From the NCBI GenBank assembly GCA_902563835.1, contig CACEZB010000004.1, forward strand, positions 1 through 64,000: a stretch of 64,000 bases of DNA, read 5' to 3'. The notes beneath the pieces were generated by a model. The model saw nothing but the letters and a program-made list of their open reading frames with translations, ran no database searches and was not told where the DNA came from. Of the stretch, positions 38,077 to 46,895 are shown in pieces. How positions within the stretch are numbered: position 1 is the stretch's first letter; each line of letters begins with the position of its first letter. The DNA is from an uncultured SAR86 cluster bacterium (GTDB lineage Bacteria; Pseudomonadota; Gammaproteobacteria; Magnimaribacterales; D2472). Both the position numbers and the translations under genes were made by a program.

Positions 38077-38718
38077 ATGGATAGAGATATAAAAGTTAAT
38101 AAAAAACTACCCTCATATCTTGAGAGAGCGGGGAGTGGCGGGCTGCTTGTGGGCTTTATATATGTGGTTGCTTTTATGAGTATATTGTTATTAGGTATTT
38201 GGCAGACCTTTGAATCAGAGAACAATAAATCTACTTTAACAAGCATTGATGAAAGAATTTCATTAATCGAAGAGCAAATTAATATAGTTGATGAGACTAA
38301 CAATGACTCTATGACTGATATAACATCTTCAATTCAGTTTCTTGATAAAGAAATTAGAAAATTATGGGATTTAAGTAATAAAAGAAATAAAGTAGATATT
38401 AAAAAATTGACTGAACAGCTTACCAATCTCGATAAATTATTTTCTAAACTACAAAAAGATGTTGAAGCAAATCAATTAAATCTAAACTCTATGAAAAAAA
38501 ATATTGATTTAAATTTATCTAAAATTGATGAGTTAGGGCTCTCTGCAGAAGATTTACAGTCATTAAGACTTAGTCTCAGCAACATCAATACCCAATTAAT
38601 GCTTCTAGACGATTCTGTGCAAGCATTAAATAATTATAAGAACCAACTTAATCAAGTAATTTTAGAAATTCAAACTCAGGTATCTAGCATCCAAAATCAA
38701 TCTATCGGTAACAATTAA
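38077..38718 (+). CDS. Single-helix membrane protein with long coiled coil
   Basis: Unrecognised 213-aa protein: a short cytoplasmic start, one helix at about residues 21-43, then about 165 residues of heptad-rich, Asn/Leu/Lys-rich coiled coil (SIDERISLIEEQI through EIQTQVSSIQNQS). It has the look of a cell-envelope or division-associated scaffold, but nothing in the context fixes this. It is divergent from the acyl-CoA dehydrogenase pair. Confidence 0.75.
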   Translation: MDRDIKVNKKLPSYLERAGSGGLLVGFIYVVAFMSILLLGIWQTFESENNKSTLTSIDERISLIEEQINIVDETNNDSMTDITSSIQFLDKEIRKLWDLSNKRNKVDIKKLTEQLTNLDKLFSKLQKDVEANQLNLNSMKKNIDLNLSKIDELGLSAEDLQSLRLSLSNINTQLMLLDDSVQALNNYKNQLNQVILEIQTQVSSIQNQSIGNN

Positions 38719-38761
38719 CCATAAAATTGACAATCATAGTAAATAATAGTTTTATAGGGTT

Positions 38762-38974
38762 ATGAATAAATTTGTTCTACAAGTTTTCTTATTTCTAGCT
38801 TTTATACCGCTTGCTATTTTAATAGGATATGGCGTTCTGGTAATAGCGCCAATTTTTTGTTGTTTTCTTGCAATTAATTCATATAAGTTTAACAATTATA
38901 GGGAAATGTATATTTGGATGGGCTTTGGAGTTTTATCCTTTTTACTTGCTTTATATATGTTGGGGGTTTTATGA
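38762..38974 (+). CDS. Small membrane protein, two or three helices
   Basis: A 70-aa hydrophobic protein with helices at about residues 5-40 and 50-69. It overlaps the next gene by the ATGA arrangement, so the pair is translationally coupled. No family recognised. Confidence 0.6.
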   Translation: MNKFVLQVFLFLAFIPLAILIGYGVLVIAPIFCCFLAINSYKFNNYREMYIWMGFGVLSFLLALYMLGVL

Positions 38975-39369
38975 GATCATTAATTGCAAGATCAATACTT
39001 GTAATATTAGGCGGCACTATGGTCGCTATGGCACTAATCACAATTTTTTCTCCTGAAGTTGGTAATAGATTTTTGCCACCAGTTGAGTTAGGTAATGCTG
39101 CTTTATCTACAATGATTAGAACTTATGCAGGTTTTTGGTTGGGTTGCGGCTATCTTACAATTAGATTTGTATATTCATCTTCTAAAGTACAAATAGGAAG
39201 TGTTTTGTTATATATATTTGGATGTATGATTATAGGTAGATTAGCAAGCATATTTTACGATGGATATAATATTCATTCCTTGATAAGTTTGGGCTTAGGG
39301 ATTTTATTATTCTTATCACTTTATACAGTTCATCAATTAAGAAAAAATCAACTAGATTACAATCTTTAA
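38971..39369 (+). CDS. DUF4345-like membrane protein
   Basis: A 132-aa four-helix membrane protein. I chose ATG 38971, after a GGGGG-type ribosome site and overlapping the previous stop. The pattern of RTYAGFWLGCG in helix 2 and GRLASIFYDGYN before helix 4 is that of DUF4345-type proteins. Another DUF4345-like gene is at 46482. Function unknown. Confidence 0.65.
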   Translation: MRSLIARSILVILGGTMVAMALITIFSPEVGNRFLPPVELGNAALSTMIRTYAGFWLGCGYLTIRFVYSSSKVQIGSVLLYIFGCMIIGRLASIFYDGYNIHSLISLGLGILLFLSLYTVHQLRKNQLDYNL

Positions 39370-39422
39370 AACACAAAATATTTTTCACTAAAAGAACATA
39401 ACTATATATAATGCATAGGCTT

Positions 39423-39507
39423 GGGGATGTGGTGGAACTGGTAGACACGCTTGGCTTAGAACCAAGTGCCGCAAGGCGTGGGGGTTCGACTCCCTCCATC
39501 CCTACCA
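39423..39507 (+). tRNA. tRNA-Leu (anticodon TAG)
   Basis: Type II tRNA. Acceptor GGGGATG pairs with CATCCCT (first pair G-U), anticodon stem CTTGG/CCAAG encloses CTTAGAA (anticodon TAG), a variable arm TGCCGCAAGGCG follows, the T loop is TTCGACT and CCA is encoded. The next gene begins only 9 nt after its 3' end. Confidence 0.96.
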
Positions 39508-39516
39508 AATATTATT

Positions 39517-40149
39517 ATGAGCATGAATAAAGTTGCAATTTTTGGGAAAAAAGACTCAATAGCTAAGTATGATCTTACTGACAATAAACCAGTATGGGTC
39601 GGGGAATTACCTAAAGGACAAATACCATATGTAATTGCTCAATATGAGAATTATATTCTTGTCTTTAGTTGGGCTTGGTTTGGATCAAAAATGATTCATT
39701 GTTTTCGAGAAGATTCTGGTGACTCTTTATGGTCACATTACCAAGAAACATTGCACAGCTCGATGATCCCATTTCTCCCTCATACTTTTGAAAATCACAT
39801 GTACTACTTAGCATCTTCAAAAGAGGTAGCAAAATTATCATGGGAGACTGGAAAGATTGTTTTTAGAAAAAGATTTAAAAAATCAATTTTTAATCAATAT
39901 GGGTTAGGAATAATATCTGATGAAGTAGTGTTAATATCAAAAAAAGATGCATTAATTGTTAATAAAGAAACAGGTGATACAAAATCATATCCTGAACTTG
40001 CCAAGAAATTAAACTTAAAAGAAATAACTTCAGCATTAGGAAACGGAATCACATTTATGTCTTTAATATCTTTAACTCACCCTCAAGCTACAGATGGCGG
40101 AGTTTATGGCGGTGATGGTGGAGGTGGTGGCGGAGATGGCGGAGGATAG
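39517..40149 (+). CDS. Unknown protein with Gly/Asp-rich tail
   Basis: Unrecognised 210-aa protein without a signal peptide. The body contains short repeated strand units with Trp (PVWVGELP, SLWSHYQ, LSWETGKIVF), suggestive of PQQ-type beta-propeller blades. The C-terminus is a low-complexity tail of Gly and Asp (GGDGGGGGGDGGG). ATG 39517 is chosen because an earlier in-frame ATG lies inside the tRNA; ATG 39523 is an alternative. Confidence 0.7.
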   Translation: MSMNKVAIFGKKDSIAKYDLTDNKPVWVGELPKGQIPYVIAQYENYILVFSWAWFGSKMIHCFREDSGDSLWSHYQETLHSSMIPFLPHTFENHMYYLASSKEVAKLSWETGKIVFRKRFKKSIFNQYGLGIISDEVVLISKKDALIVNKETGDTKSYPELAKKLNLKEITSALGNGITFMSLISLTHPQATDGGVYGGDGGGGGGDGGG

Positions 40150-40177
40150 ATCTATATATAACTAAAAGGAATAAAAT

Positions 40178-40675
40178 ATGGAACCAGATTTTAGAGCATT
40201 ACAAGTTTTGGCTGAAGTATCGCTTGGTATTGTTGGGTTTTCTGCAATACTCATAGGACTCAGTAGATCAAAGAAAGGATTTAGCAAACCAGATAATTTT
40301 AGAATACAACTATTAACCTTTTCTGCATTTGGGGCAATGTTTTGTGCTCTTTTGCCATTTGCAATTTTTAACCAAAATAATATAGATTTAAGCTGGGCAA
40401 TTGTAAATTGGACATTATGTTTATACTCAACAATAGGGCTTTTAATTTTTCCAAGACGAGTTTTTGATTTAAGAAGAGAGGGATATAAGGACTTGTTTCC
40501 ATTCAAGATTATCGCCTTACAAGTTGGAATATTAATAACTATATTCATTTTGTCAGGATCTATGATCTTGGGTTTGATTGATCAGAAAAATAATTTTTAT
40601 ATATTCTGCTTAATGTTATTTATTGTTCAAAGCACTGTTGCATTTATTAGAACGATGTTTGTGAGAGTTGAATAA
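40178..40675 (+). CDS. Four-helix membrane protein of unknown function
   Basis: A 165-aa membrane protein with helices at about residues 10-28, 45-65, 72-92 and 108-160, and a conserved-looking cytoplasmic loop FPRRVFDLRREGYKD. An AAAAGGAA ribosome site precedes the ATG. I do not recognise the family. Confidence 0.7.
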   Translation: MEPDFRALQVLAEVSLGIVGFSAILIGLSRSKKGFSKPDNFRIQLLTFSAFGAMFCALLPFAIFNQNNIDLSWAIVNWTLCLYSTIGLLIFPRRVFDLRREGYKDLFPFKIIALQVGILITIFILSGSMILGLIDQKNNFYIFCLMLFIVQSTVAFIRTMFVRVE

Positions 40676-40679
40676 TTTG

Positions 40680-40707
40680 TTTACAAAACCTTGATTATCT
40701 ATATACT
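40680..40707 (+). promoter_or_regulatory. Candidate sigma-70 promoter of the TonB-receptor leader
   Basis: TTTACA (40680-40685) and TATACT (40702-40707) are separated by 16 nt, close to the sigma-70 consensus. The predicted start of transcription is near 40714, about 110 nt before the TonB receptor, leaving room for the structured leader. Confidence 0.5.
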
Positions 40708-40713
40708 CTTAAT

Positions 40714-40811
40714 TGTGAAAAATTTATTGATACATCGAAGCCGGGGTCAGTCAAGTTAGCTGGTTCTGTTCTTTGTTGAATTTGACCCAGCAGTTGCTGG
40801 GTTTTTTTGTT
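40714..40811 (+). ncRNA. Structured leader or small RNA before the TonB receptor
   Basis: The region 40744-40788 folds into a long hairpin (GGGTCA with TGACCC, continuing as TCAA with TTGA after a small bulge) whose 3' CCC is also the start of the following terminator stem. A GCTGG in the loop (40759-40763) could alternatively pair with CCAGC at 40787-40791. Alternative pairing plus a terminator in front of a gene is the layout of an attenuator or riboswitch; a free-standing small RNA is the other reading. Confidence 0.45.
40786..40810 (+). terminator. Rho-independent terminator inside the TonB-receptor leader
   Basis: CCCAGC (40786-40791) pairs with GCTGGG (40796-40801) around AGTT, followed by seven T. 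It lies directly before the GGAGG ribosome site and start codon of the receptor, so it would stop most transcription entering from upstream unless disrupted. Confidence 0.85.
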
Positions 40812-40826
40812 TTGGAGGATTAAATT

Positions 40827-43208
40827 ATGAACAAAATAAATTTATTTAAATGCTTCTTTCTTTTGATACCAATTTTGCTGGTTGCTCAAGAGCAGGAAGT
40901 TGAAGAGGTTATTGTTACTGCTAATAAAAAAGCTGAAACTGTTCAAGAAATACCAATGAATATTTCTGTGATTACCGAATCAGCATTAGAAGAAAGAGGA
41001 ATAATGAACCCTGAAGATTATTTAAGATCTATCGCAGGTGTATCTACACCAGGTGGCTCTAATTATTATACCTTTAGAGGATTAAATACTTCGACTTCAC
41101 AGCGTTCCTCAGGAACCACTTCAACTTATATAGATGAAGTAAGTGGTTCATTAATGGGATTATTTGATGTTGAAAGAATAGAGGTTCTAAGAGGACCTCA
41201 AGGAACGTTATATGGTTCAAATGCTATTGGTGGAACTATTAGATATATTACAAATAAACCAGATTCAAGTGCATCTTATGGAAAGATAAGAGTTGGATAT
41301 GGTAACAAAGTAAAAGCTGATGACCCTGAAACAAGTATTGAAATGATGTATAACCTTCCTCTTTCTGATAGTTTAGCTGTTAGAGCTGTATATTCTCAGT
41401 TAGTTTCACCTGGAATATATAAAAATATTCAAACTGGTAATACAGTAGGTGAAGAGGATGACTCACAGCTTATGGTGACATTAGCTTTTGATGATGGTGG
41501 TAAGCTTACTGGAAGTTTAAGATATATGAATGTTAATAATAAAGCATACGGTATATTAGAACCTGGTCAGAGCAAGCCTGGAAGTGCTGATGTTTATGTT
41601 TCAGACTGTCCGCAGGCTTCAAGTTGGTGGTATAACTGGGATGGAGATCCTACTTGCGCACGTTTAAGTGCTATTTCTAATTTTGCAGCCACAGAGGCTG
41701 ATTATCCTAATGGCAGCTCTGTTCTTACTAATTATGATCCAAGATTTGCACATGCATTGGCTGTGGATGAGAATGAGGATATTACTAAAGAAGTATTTAT
41801 TGCAAATATTAAATATGATTTTGGTGTTTTTGATGCAAATTTGATTATTTCTGATAAGACAACTAGTGAAGACGCTGTGACAGATTGGGCTAGAATTGAT
41901 ATGGATGATTATGTTCCGGCACCACTGATTGTAGATGGTGATGAATATTACCAAGAAACAACAGAGCTAAGATTAGTATCTAAGCCTGGAAAGTTTGAGT
42001 GGACGGTTGGATATTATAATTACAAGTTTAATGAAGAGCCAAACTCAATCTCACAAACTCAATATGCAATTGATGAGTATTGGTTAGATTATGTTACTTC
42101 AATAGCTGCAGGTGTTGATCCAGCTGTATATGATGCTACTGCTTATTGTCCTCCATTTTGTGAGGGGCATTTAGGTTACCCGTATCTATATTATGCTTCA
42201 TATACAGAATATAACGAGCAAGAAGAAACATCTTTATATGGGCAGTTTGACTATAACGTAAATGAAAAATTAACTCTTACATTTGGTATAAGAGATTATG
42301 AAATTAAAGATAAATCTAAATCATATCAATATGGTATTTTCTATATGGATAGTAATGGATGCGATGGAAATGATCCTGCAGGAACAGATTGTTCAGAGTT
42401 ATCTGGAAAAGAAGCAGATACAAGAATGAAATATGCAGCTAGCTATAAAATTAATGATGATTTAACTTTATATGCTACAAAAGCGGCAGGGTACAGGCCT
42501 GGAGGCAACCAATCTCCTCTTCCTCCTTTTTGTAGTAGTGATGAAACTGCACAGGAAACATGGGGGCCAAGATTTAATTCAGATGAAGCTGAGACAACAG
42601 AATTTGGTGTTAAATCGAGAGGTCAAAATTATACAGCGAATGTAACATATTTCGATGTAGCTTGGGATGGCATTATTATTTCTGTAACCCCTGGTTGCGG
42701 TTGGTCATATAACTTTAATGGCGGTAAAGCTGAAACTTCTGGTTGGGAAGTTGATTTTACTTATGCATTAAATGATGAAATTTCTCTTGATTTTGCTGGA
42801 AGCTCTATGACAGCAGAAACATCAATAGACATAGCTTCTTTGGGTGCTGCAGCTGGCGATAGATTGCCAAATACTGTTGAAACTCAATGGAATTTAGGAC
42901 TTGTTTATGACACTACAATTATGTCATATCCATCATATGCGAGACTTGATATGAATTATTATGGCGATAGTTTTAATACTTTTGCAGAAAATCCAAATAC
43001 AAGCTCTCCTGACTATACTAAGATTAATTTTAATTTAGGGTTAGATATAAACGAAAATTCAAAATTACAATTATCAATAGATAATTTAACCGATAAAAGA
43101 ACTGAAGCATATATTTATGCTGTAGATGACACATCTTGGAGACCAAGAAACTGGATGCAGTGGATTCCTCCAAGAACTGTATCAGTAAAGTATAGCTATA
43201 GCTTTTAA
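40827..43208 (+). CDS. TonB-dependent outer-membrane receptor (793 aa)
   Basis: Active outer-membrane transporter. A signal peptide (to about residue 20) is followed by a TonB box (VEEVIVTANK), a plug domain (FRGLNTSTS, VEVLRGPQGTLYGSNAIGG) and a 22-strand-type barrel ending in SYSF. Pairs of Cys occur in predicted loops. It resembles Cir/FecA-type receptors in general design, but the ligand cannot be inferred. Translation starts after a strong GGAGG site; the gene ends at its own terminator. Confidence 0.94.
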   Translation: MNKINLFKCFFLLIPILLVAQEQEVEEVIVTANKKAETVQEIPMNISVITESALEERGIMNPEDYLRSIAGVSTPGGSNYYTFRGLNTSTSQRSSGTTSTYIDEVSGSLMGLFDVERIEVLRGPQGTLYGSNAIGGTIRYITNKPDSSASYGKIRVGYGNKVKADDPETSIEMMYNLPLSDSLAVRAVYSQLVSPGIYKNIQTGNTVGEEDDSQLMVTLAFDDGGKLTGSLRYMNVNNKAYGILEPGQSKPGSADVYVSDCPQASSWWYNWDGDPTCARLSAISNFAATEADYPNGSSVLTNYDPRFAHALAVDENEDITKEVFIANIKYDFGVFDANLIISDKTTSEDAVTDWARIDMDDYVPAPLIVDGDEYYQETTELRLVSKPGKFEWTVGYYNYKFNEEPNSISQTQYAIDEYWLDYVTSIAAGVDPAVYDATAYCPPFCEGHLGYPYLYYASYTEYNEQEETSLYGQFDYNVNEKLTLTFGIRDYEIKDKSKSYQYGIFYMDSNGCDGNDPAGTDCSELSGKEADTRMKYAASYKINDDLTLYATKAAGYRPGGNQSPLPPFCSSDETAQETWGPRFNSDEAETTEFGVKSRGQNYTANVTYFDVAWDGIIISVTPGCGWSYNFNGGKAETSGWEVDFTYALNDEISLDFAGSSMTAETSIDIASLGAAAGDRLPNTVETQWNLGLVYDTTIMSYPSYARLDMNYYGDSFNTFAENPNTSSPDYTKINFNLGLDINENSKLQLSIDNLTDKRTEAYIYAVDDTSWRPRNWMQWIPPRTVSVKYSYSF

Positions 43209-43213
43209 CCGAT

Positions 43214-43250
43214 AAACCCCTTACAACAACTATGTTGCTAAGGGGTTTTA
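43214..43250 (+). terminator. Rho-independent terminator of the second TonB receptor
   Basis: AAACCCCTTA pairs with TAAGGGGTTT, extended by CAAC/GTTG in the inner stem, with a following T run. It lies 6 nt after the receptor stop. Confidence 0.88.
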
Positions 43251-43297
43251 GTTTAAGATATATATTGCAAAAATAAACATAATTTTCCAACACATAT

Positions 43298-44656
43298 ATG
43301 TCAAAAGGATTTATCTTATCTGATGAAGTTCTCAATCATGAGATCAACAATCCTGCGTATAAAGAAAAATATAACTTTAATCCTAATGATCAATTAAACG
43401 ATTTAGATTTATTTACAAAAGGTCAGCCCTTTAGTCTTTATAAAGATCTTAGAGAAAACGCTCCTGTTTTTTATCATGAACCTATGCCCACAGACCCAGA
43501 ACCAGGGTACTGGGTTTTAACAAGATATGAAGATATAAAATATGTTTCAATGAATCCAAAAATATTTTCATCTCAATATGCAACTGGAAATTTATTAACG
43601 CTCGGAAGAGAAGATAATAGACACCCTAAATTATTTAAATCAACTATAGATCATATGCTTAATCTCGATGGTGAAATGCATCTTGGCTTAAGAAAAGAAC
43701 ATATGCCTTTTTTTAAACCTGATTATATTAATGACCTGCGAAAAAAAGTATCATCAAAAGTTAGCTTATTATTAGATAATATTGCGCCTTTAGGAGAATG
43801 TAACTTAGTAAGTGAAGTCTCCCAACAATTGCCGATATTTACACTTTCAGAAATTTTAGGAATACCTGAAGAAGATAGACAAAAATTAGTATCTTGGATG
43901 GAGTTTTTAGAATTAGCTCAGTATTTCACTTATGAAATGATAAAAGAACAAAATGAAGGTAAAACAGACTCAACCCCTGATCCAGCAATGATAGATATGT
44001 TTAATGCAATGGTTGATGAGATGTTTGATTATGGAAGATTTATTTTAAATAGCAAAAGAGAAGATCCATCGGAAGACTTATTAAGTGCAATAGCAAATGC
44101 TGAAATAGAAGGTGAGAAGTTATCACAAGAATTTTTAGATGGATCTTGGTTGCTAATTATTTTTGCAGGAAATGATACGACAAGGAATACTTTGAGCGGA
44201 GGCATTAAACTTTTATATGACAATCAAACACAAAAAGAACTATTAATAGATGATTTGGAACTTCTTCCTAATTTTGTAAATGAAACAGTTAGATGTGTTT
44301 CACCAGTAATTCATATGAGAAGAACAACTCTTGAAGAAACAGAAATAAATGGACAAAAAATTGGACCTCATGAAAAAATAGCACTTTGGTATGGTGCAGC
44401 AAATAGAGATCCAGAAATTTTTGAAAATCCAGATGATTTTAATATTTTAAGAGAGAATGCAGATAAACATCTTGCATTTGGCTTTGGAAGGCATTCATGT
44501 ATAGGTAAGCCAGTTGCATTAATGCAATTACAAGAATTTTATTCACAATTTTTAACCAGATTCCCTGATTTTGAGATGAATGGTAAATGGAAAGTTGCTC
44601 CAAACAACTTTGTTCATGCTATACAAGAGATGCCAATTAAATTTTCTCCAAAATGA
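43298..44656 (+). CDS. Cytochrome P450 monooxygenase
   Basis: Soluble bacterial P450 of 452 aa. The oxygen-activation helix reads AGNDTTRN, the ExxR motif is ETVR and the heme-binding Cys401 lies in FGFGRHSCIG. The AGNDTTRN form is common in P450s acting on terpenoids and steroids such as CYP125/CYP142-like enzymes, though the substrate is not proven. No clear ribosome site precedes the ATG. It is coupled by an ATGA overlap to an MFS transporter, which may import or export the substrate. No ferredoxin gene is adjacent. Confidence 0.93.
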   Translation: MSKGFILSDEVLNHEINNPAYKEKYNFNPNDQLNDLDLFTKGQPFSLYKDLRENAPVFYHEPMPTDPEPGYWVLTRYEDIKYVSMNPKIFSSQYATGNLLTLGREDNRHPKLFKSTIDHMLNLDGEMHLGLRKEHMPFFKPDYINDLRKKVSSKVSLLLDNIAPLGECNLVSEVSQQLPIFTLSEILGIPEEDRQKLVSWMEFLELAQYFTYEMIKEQNEGKTDSTPDPAMIDMFNAMVDEMFDYGRFILNSKREDPSEDLLSAIANAEIEGEKLSQEFLDGSWLLIIFAGNDTTRNTLSGGIKLLYDNQTQKELLIDDLELLPNFVNETVRCVSPVIHMRRTTLEETEINGQKIGPHEKIALWYGAANRDPEIFENPDDFNILRENADKHLAFGFGRHSCIGKPVALMQLQEFYSQFLTRFPDFEMNGKWKVAPNNFVHAIQEMPIKFSPK

Positions 44657-45927
44657 GAATCCCATATAGATTCAAAGTTATTTTTTTATCATTCATTGCT
44701 GTATTTATTTGCTATATAGATAGAGTAAATATTTCTGTAGCAATCATACCCATGCAAGAACAATTTGGGTGGTCTGAATTACAAGTAGGAATAGTTTTAG
44801 GAACTTTCTATGTTGGATATATGATTAGCATGACTTTAGGTGGTTATCTAGCAGATAAATATGGAGGCAAGAAAGTTCTTGGCTATGCATTAATAATTTG
44901 GTCATTATTTACAATTATCACTCCATTTTTTGCATACAGTGGATTATGGTGGCTTATTTTTATAAGAATCTTATTAGGTTTAGGAGAAGGGGTAACCTTT
45001 CCGGCTTGGCATTCTATTTATGCCAGATGGATTCCATTTAATGAAAGAACAAGGGCAGTAGGTTTTACCAATAGCGGAATAGCAGCAGGTACAGTATTTG
45101 GATATGTTGTAGCAGCTATCATAATAGCGAATTATTCTTGGGAGTGGGTTTTTTATTCTTTTGGGCTAATGGGTATATTTTGGTACTTATTTTGGCAGAG
45201 AATTGTTACATCTTATCCAGAGGATAATAAAAATCTATCAAATAATGAATTGCAATTAATAAAAGCTGAAGCACCCTCAAATTCAACACCTCCGTCAATA
45301 CCATTTCTAAAATTAATTAAAAATTGGCCTTTCTTAGCAATAGCAGTTGCAACTTTTTGTAATAATTGGGCTTTATTCACATTTATTTCTTATTTGCCAA
45401 AATTTATCAATGCTCCAATTGCTGATGGTGGAATGGGTATTGATTTAGGATCTAGTGCATTTATTTATTCATTATTAATGCCAAGTCTTGTTGCGATGTT
45501 TTCACTTATTTTAGGTGGTTATATATCAGATAGTTTTATAAAAAAAGGATATAAGGTAATTAATGTTAGAAAAACTGTTAATTCAATTGGATTTTTTGGA
45601 TCAGCTATTTTCTTATATTTAATTTCTCTGCAAGATACTTTATTCAATGCAATTTTTTTATTATGCCTAATTCAACTCTGTACAGGTATTTGCGCAGGAG
45701 GATTTGGAGTAAATCATGCTGATTTAGGTCCAAAATATACAGGAACTTTAGTTGGTATTTCTGGAAGCATAGGTATGATAGCAGCGATTTTCAGCCCAAT
45801 GGTTGCAGGCTTGGTTCTCGAAGTTACTAGATCCTGGGATGTTATATTTTATATTTGTTCTGGTATTTTATTATTTGGCGGCCTTTTTTATCTTAAATTT
45901 GGAAGCGCTGACAGACAATTTAGTTAA
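44653..45927 (+). CDS. MFS transporter, anion:cation symporter type
   Basis: A 424-aa, 12-helix major facilitator protein. YIDRVNISVAI in helix 1, GGYLADKYGGKKVL between helices 2 and 3 and GLGEGVTFPAWHSIYARW in helix 4 match the ACS family, which carries organic anions in symport. Coupled to the P450 gene by an ATGA overlap, suggesting that it moves a related organic acid. Its 3' end overlaps the convergent thioredoxin-like gene by 8 nt. Confidence 0.88.
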   Translation: MRIPYRFKVIFLSFIAVFICYIDRVNISVAIIPMQEQFGWSELQVGIVLGTFYVGYMISMTLGGYLADKYGGKKVLGYALIIWSLFTIITPFFAYSGLWWLIFIRILLGLGEGVTFPAWHSIYARWIPFNERTRAVGFTNSGIAAGTVFGYVVAAIIIANYSWEWVFYSFGLMGIFWYLFWQRIVTSYPEDNKNLSNNELQLIKAEAPSNSTPPSIPFLKLIKNWPFLAIAVATFCNNWALFTFISYLPKFINAPIADGGMGIDLGSSAFIYSLLMPSLVAMFSLILGGYISDSFIKKGYKVINVRKTVNSIGFFGSAIFLYLISLQDTLFNAIFLLCLIQLCTGICAGGFGVNHADLGPKYTGTLVGISGSIGMIAAIFSPMVAGLVLEVTRSWDVIFYICSGILLFGGLFYLKFGSADRQFS

Positions 45928-46426
45928 TCGATTTCATCTCCTGAAAGAAGTTAAAAATCTCTTGGCTGGATCTATCTCTTGCCGTTCTCCATTCTGTTGT
46001 ATTTGAATTATTTAAAAGGTTTTTATTTTTATCAAACACTAAAACTCTTGGAATTCCCTCGGCTGAAGGTATTCCATATTCTTCCATTAATTCCATATTA
46101 ATTTCATATCTTTTAACGTCTATATATAAAATTTGAAAGTTTTTGTCTATGTAAGATTTAATTTTAGGTATATTCATGGTACCTGAAAAAATTCTACAAT
46201 CTGGACACCAATTAGCCCCAAATATTAATATTGGTTGTTTATCAGACTGAATTGTTGTATTTATAAATTTATTTAAATCATTAACAGAATAAACTTTTCC
46301 ATCATACGGCAAAGGAAGAGGTGTGGTTAATATATCACTATCATCAAGCATTATTTCTCCGTTTAATGTTAGACAAAATAAAAAAATGTATGAAATCGTA
46401 TAATATTTTATTAAACTTTTGTACAT
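45920..46426 (-). CDS. Exported thioredoxin-fold protein
   Basis: A 168-aa secreted thioredoxin-like protein with a signal peptide and the redox motif GANWCPDC, followed by a cis-Pro region (EGIPRVLVF). It is closer to thioredoxin-family proteins acting on envelope disulfides than to CcmG. Substrates unknown; convergent with the MFS transporter gene. Confidence 0.82.
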   Translation of the reverse strand: MYKSLIKYYTISYIFLFCLTLNGEIMLDDSDILTTPLPLPYDGKVYSVNDLNKFINTTIQSDKQPILIFGANWCPDCRIFSGTMNIPKIKSYIDKNFQILYIDVKRYEINMELMEEYGIPSAEGIPRVLVFDKNKNLLNNSNTTEWRTARDRSSQEIFNFFQEMKSIN

Positions 46427-46481
46427 ATTAGATAAATAGATAATATTACTATATTGTAATAAAAAAATTGGAGTATATAAG

Positions 46482-46895
46482 ATGATTTGGGTAATAAGAC
46501 TATATTTACTAATAATGGCATTTATATATGCTTTGATTGGAGTATGGGCATTACTTGACCCATTATTGGGAGCGCTTGATCAAGGTTATCCTTCATTTTT
46601 GAATGCAGTTGGTTTATCAATAACATCTCCGTTAGGTTACTCAGAAATTGCTGGTATATATGGAGGCTTGAATCTATGTATTGGTATTTTATGTTTAATT
46701 GGAATCTTTAAAAGAGATTTAGGAATTTTTGCAATTAAATTTATTACATTTCTAGTTGGCTCTATTGCTCTAGGAAGAATACTCTTTTCTTTTCTTCCAA
46801 CAACACCTAGTTTCTTTAATTCATATTTTGTCTTTGAGGTTTCGGCTTTGGTAATAGGTATATTTTTAATATATATGAGCAAGAAATTAGACTAA
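46482..46895 (+). CDS. DUF4345-family membrane protein
   Basis: Four-helix membrane protein of 137 aa. The segment LSITSPLGYSEIAGIYGGLNL in helix 2 is the DUF4345-type signature, and GRILFSF precedes the last helix. It ends within the convergent antiporter gene by 9 nt. Role unknown. Confidence 0.75.
   Translation: MIWVIRLYLLIMAFIYALIGVWALLDPLLGALDQGYPSFLNAVGLSITSPLGYSEIAGIYGGLNLCIGILCLIGIFKRDLGIFAIKFITFLVGSIALGRILFSFLPTTPSFFNSYFVFEVSALVIGIFLIYMSKKLD

Noticed and set aside
40744..40810. T-box or cobalamin riboswitch before the TonB receptor
   Set aside because: The leader is too short for either, and I see no T-box sequence or B12 box.
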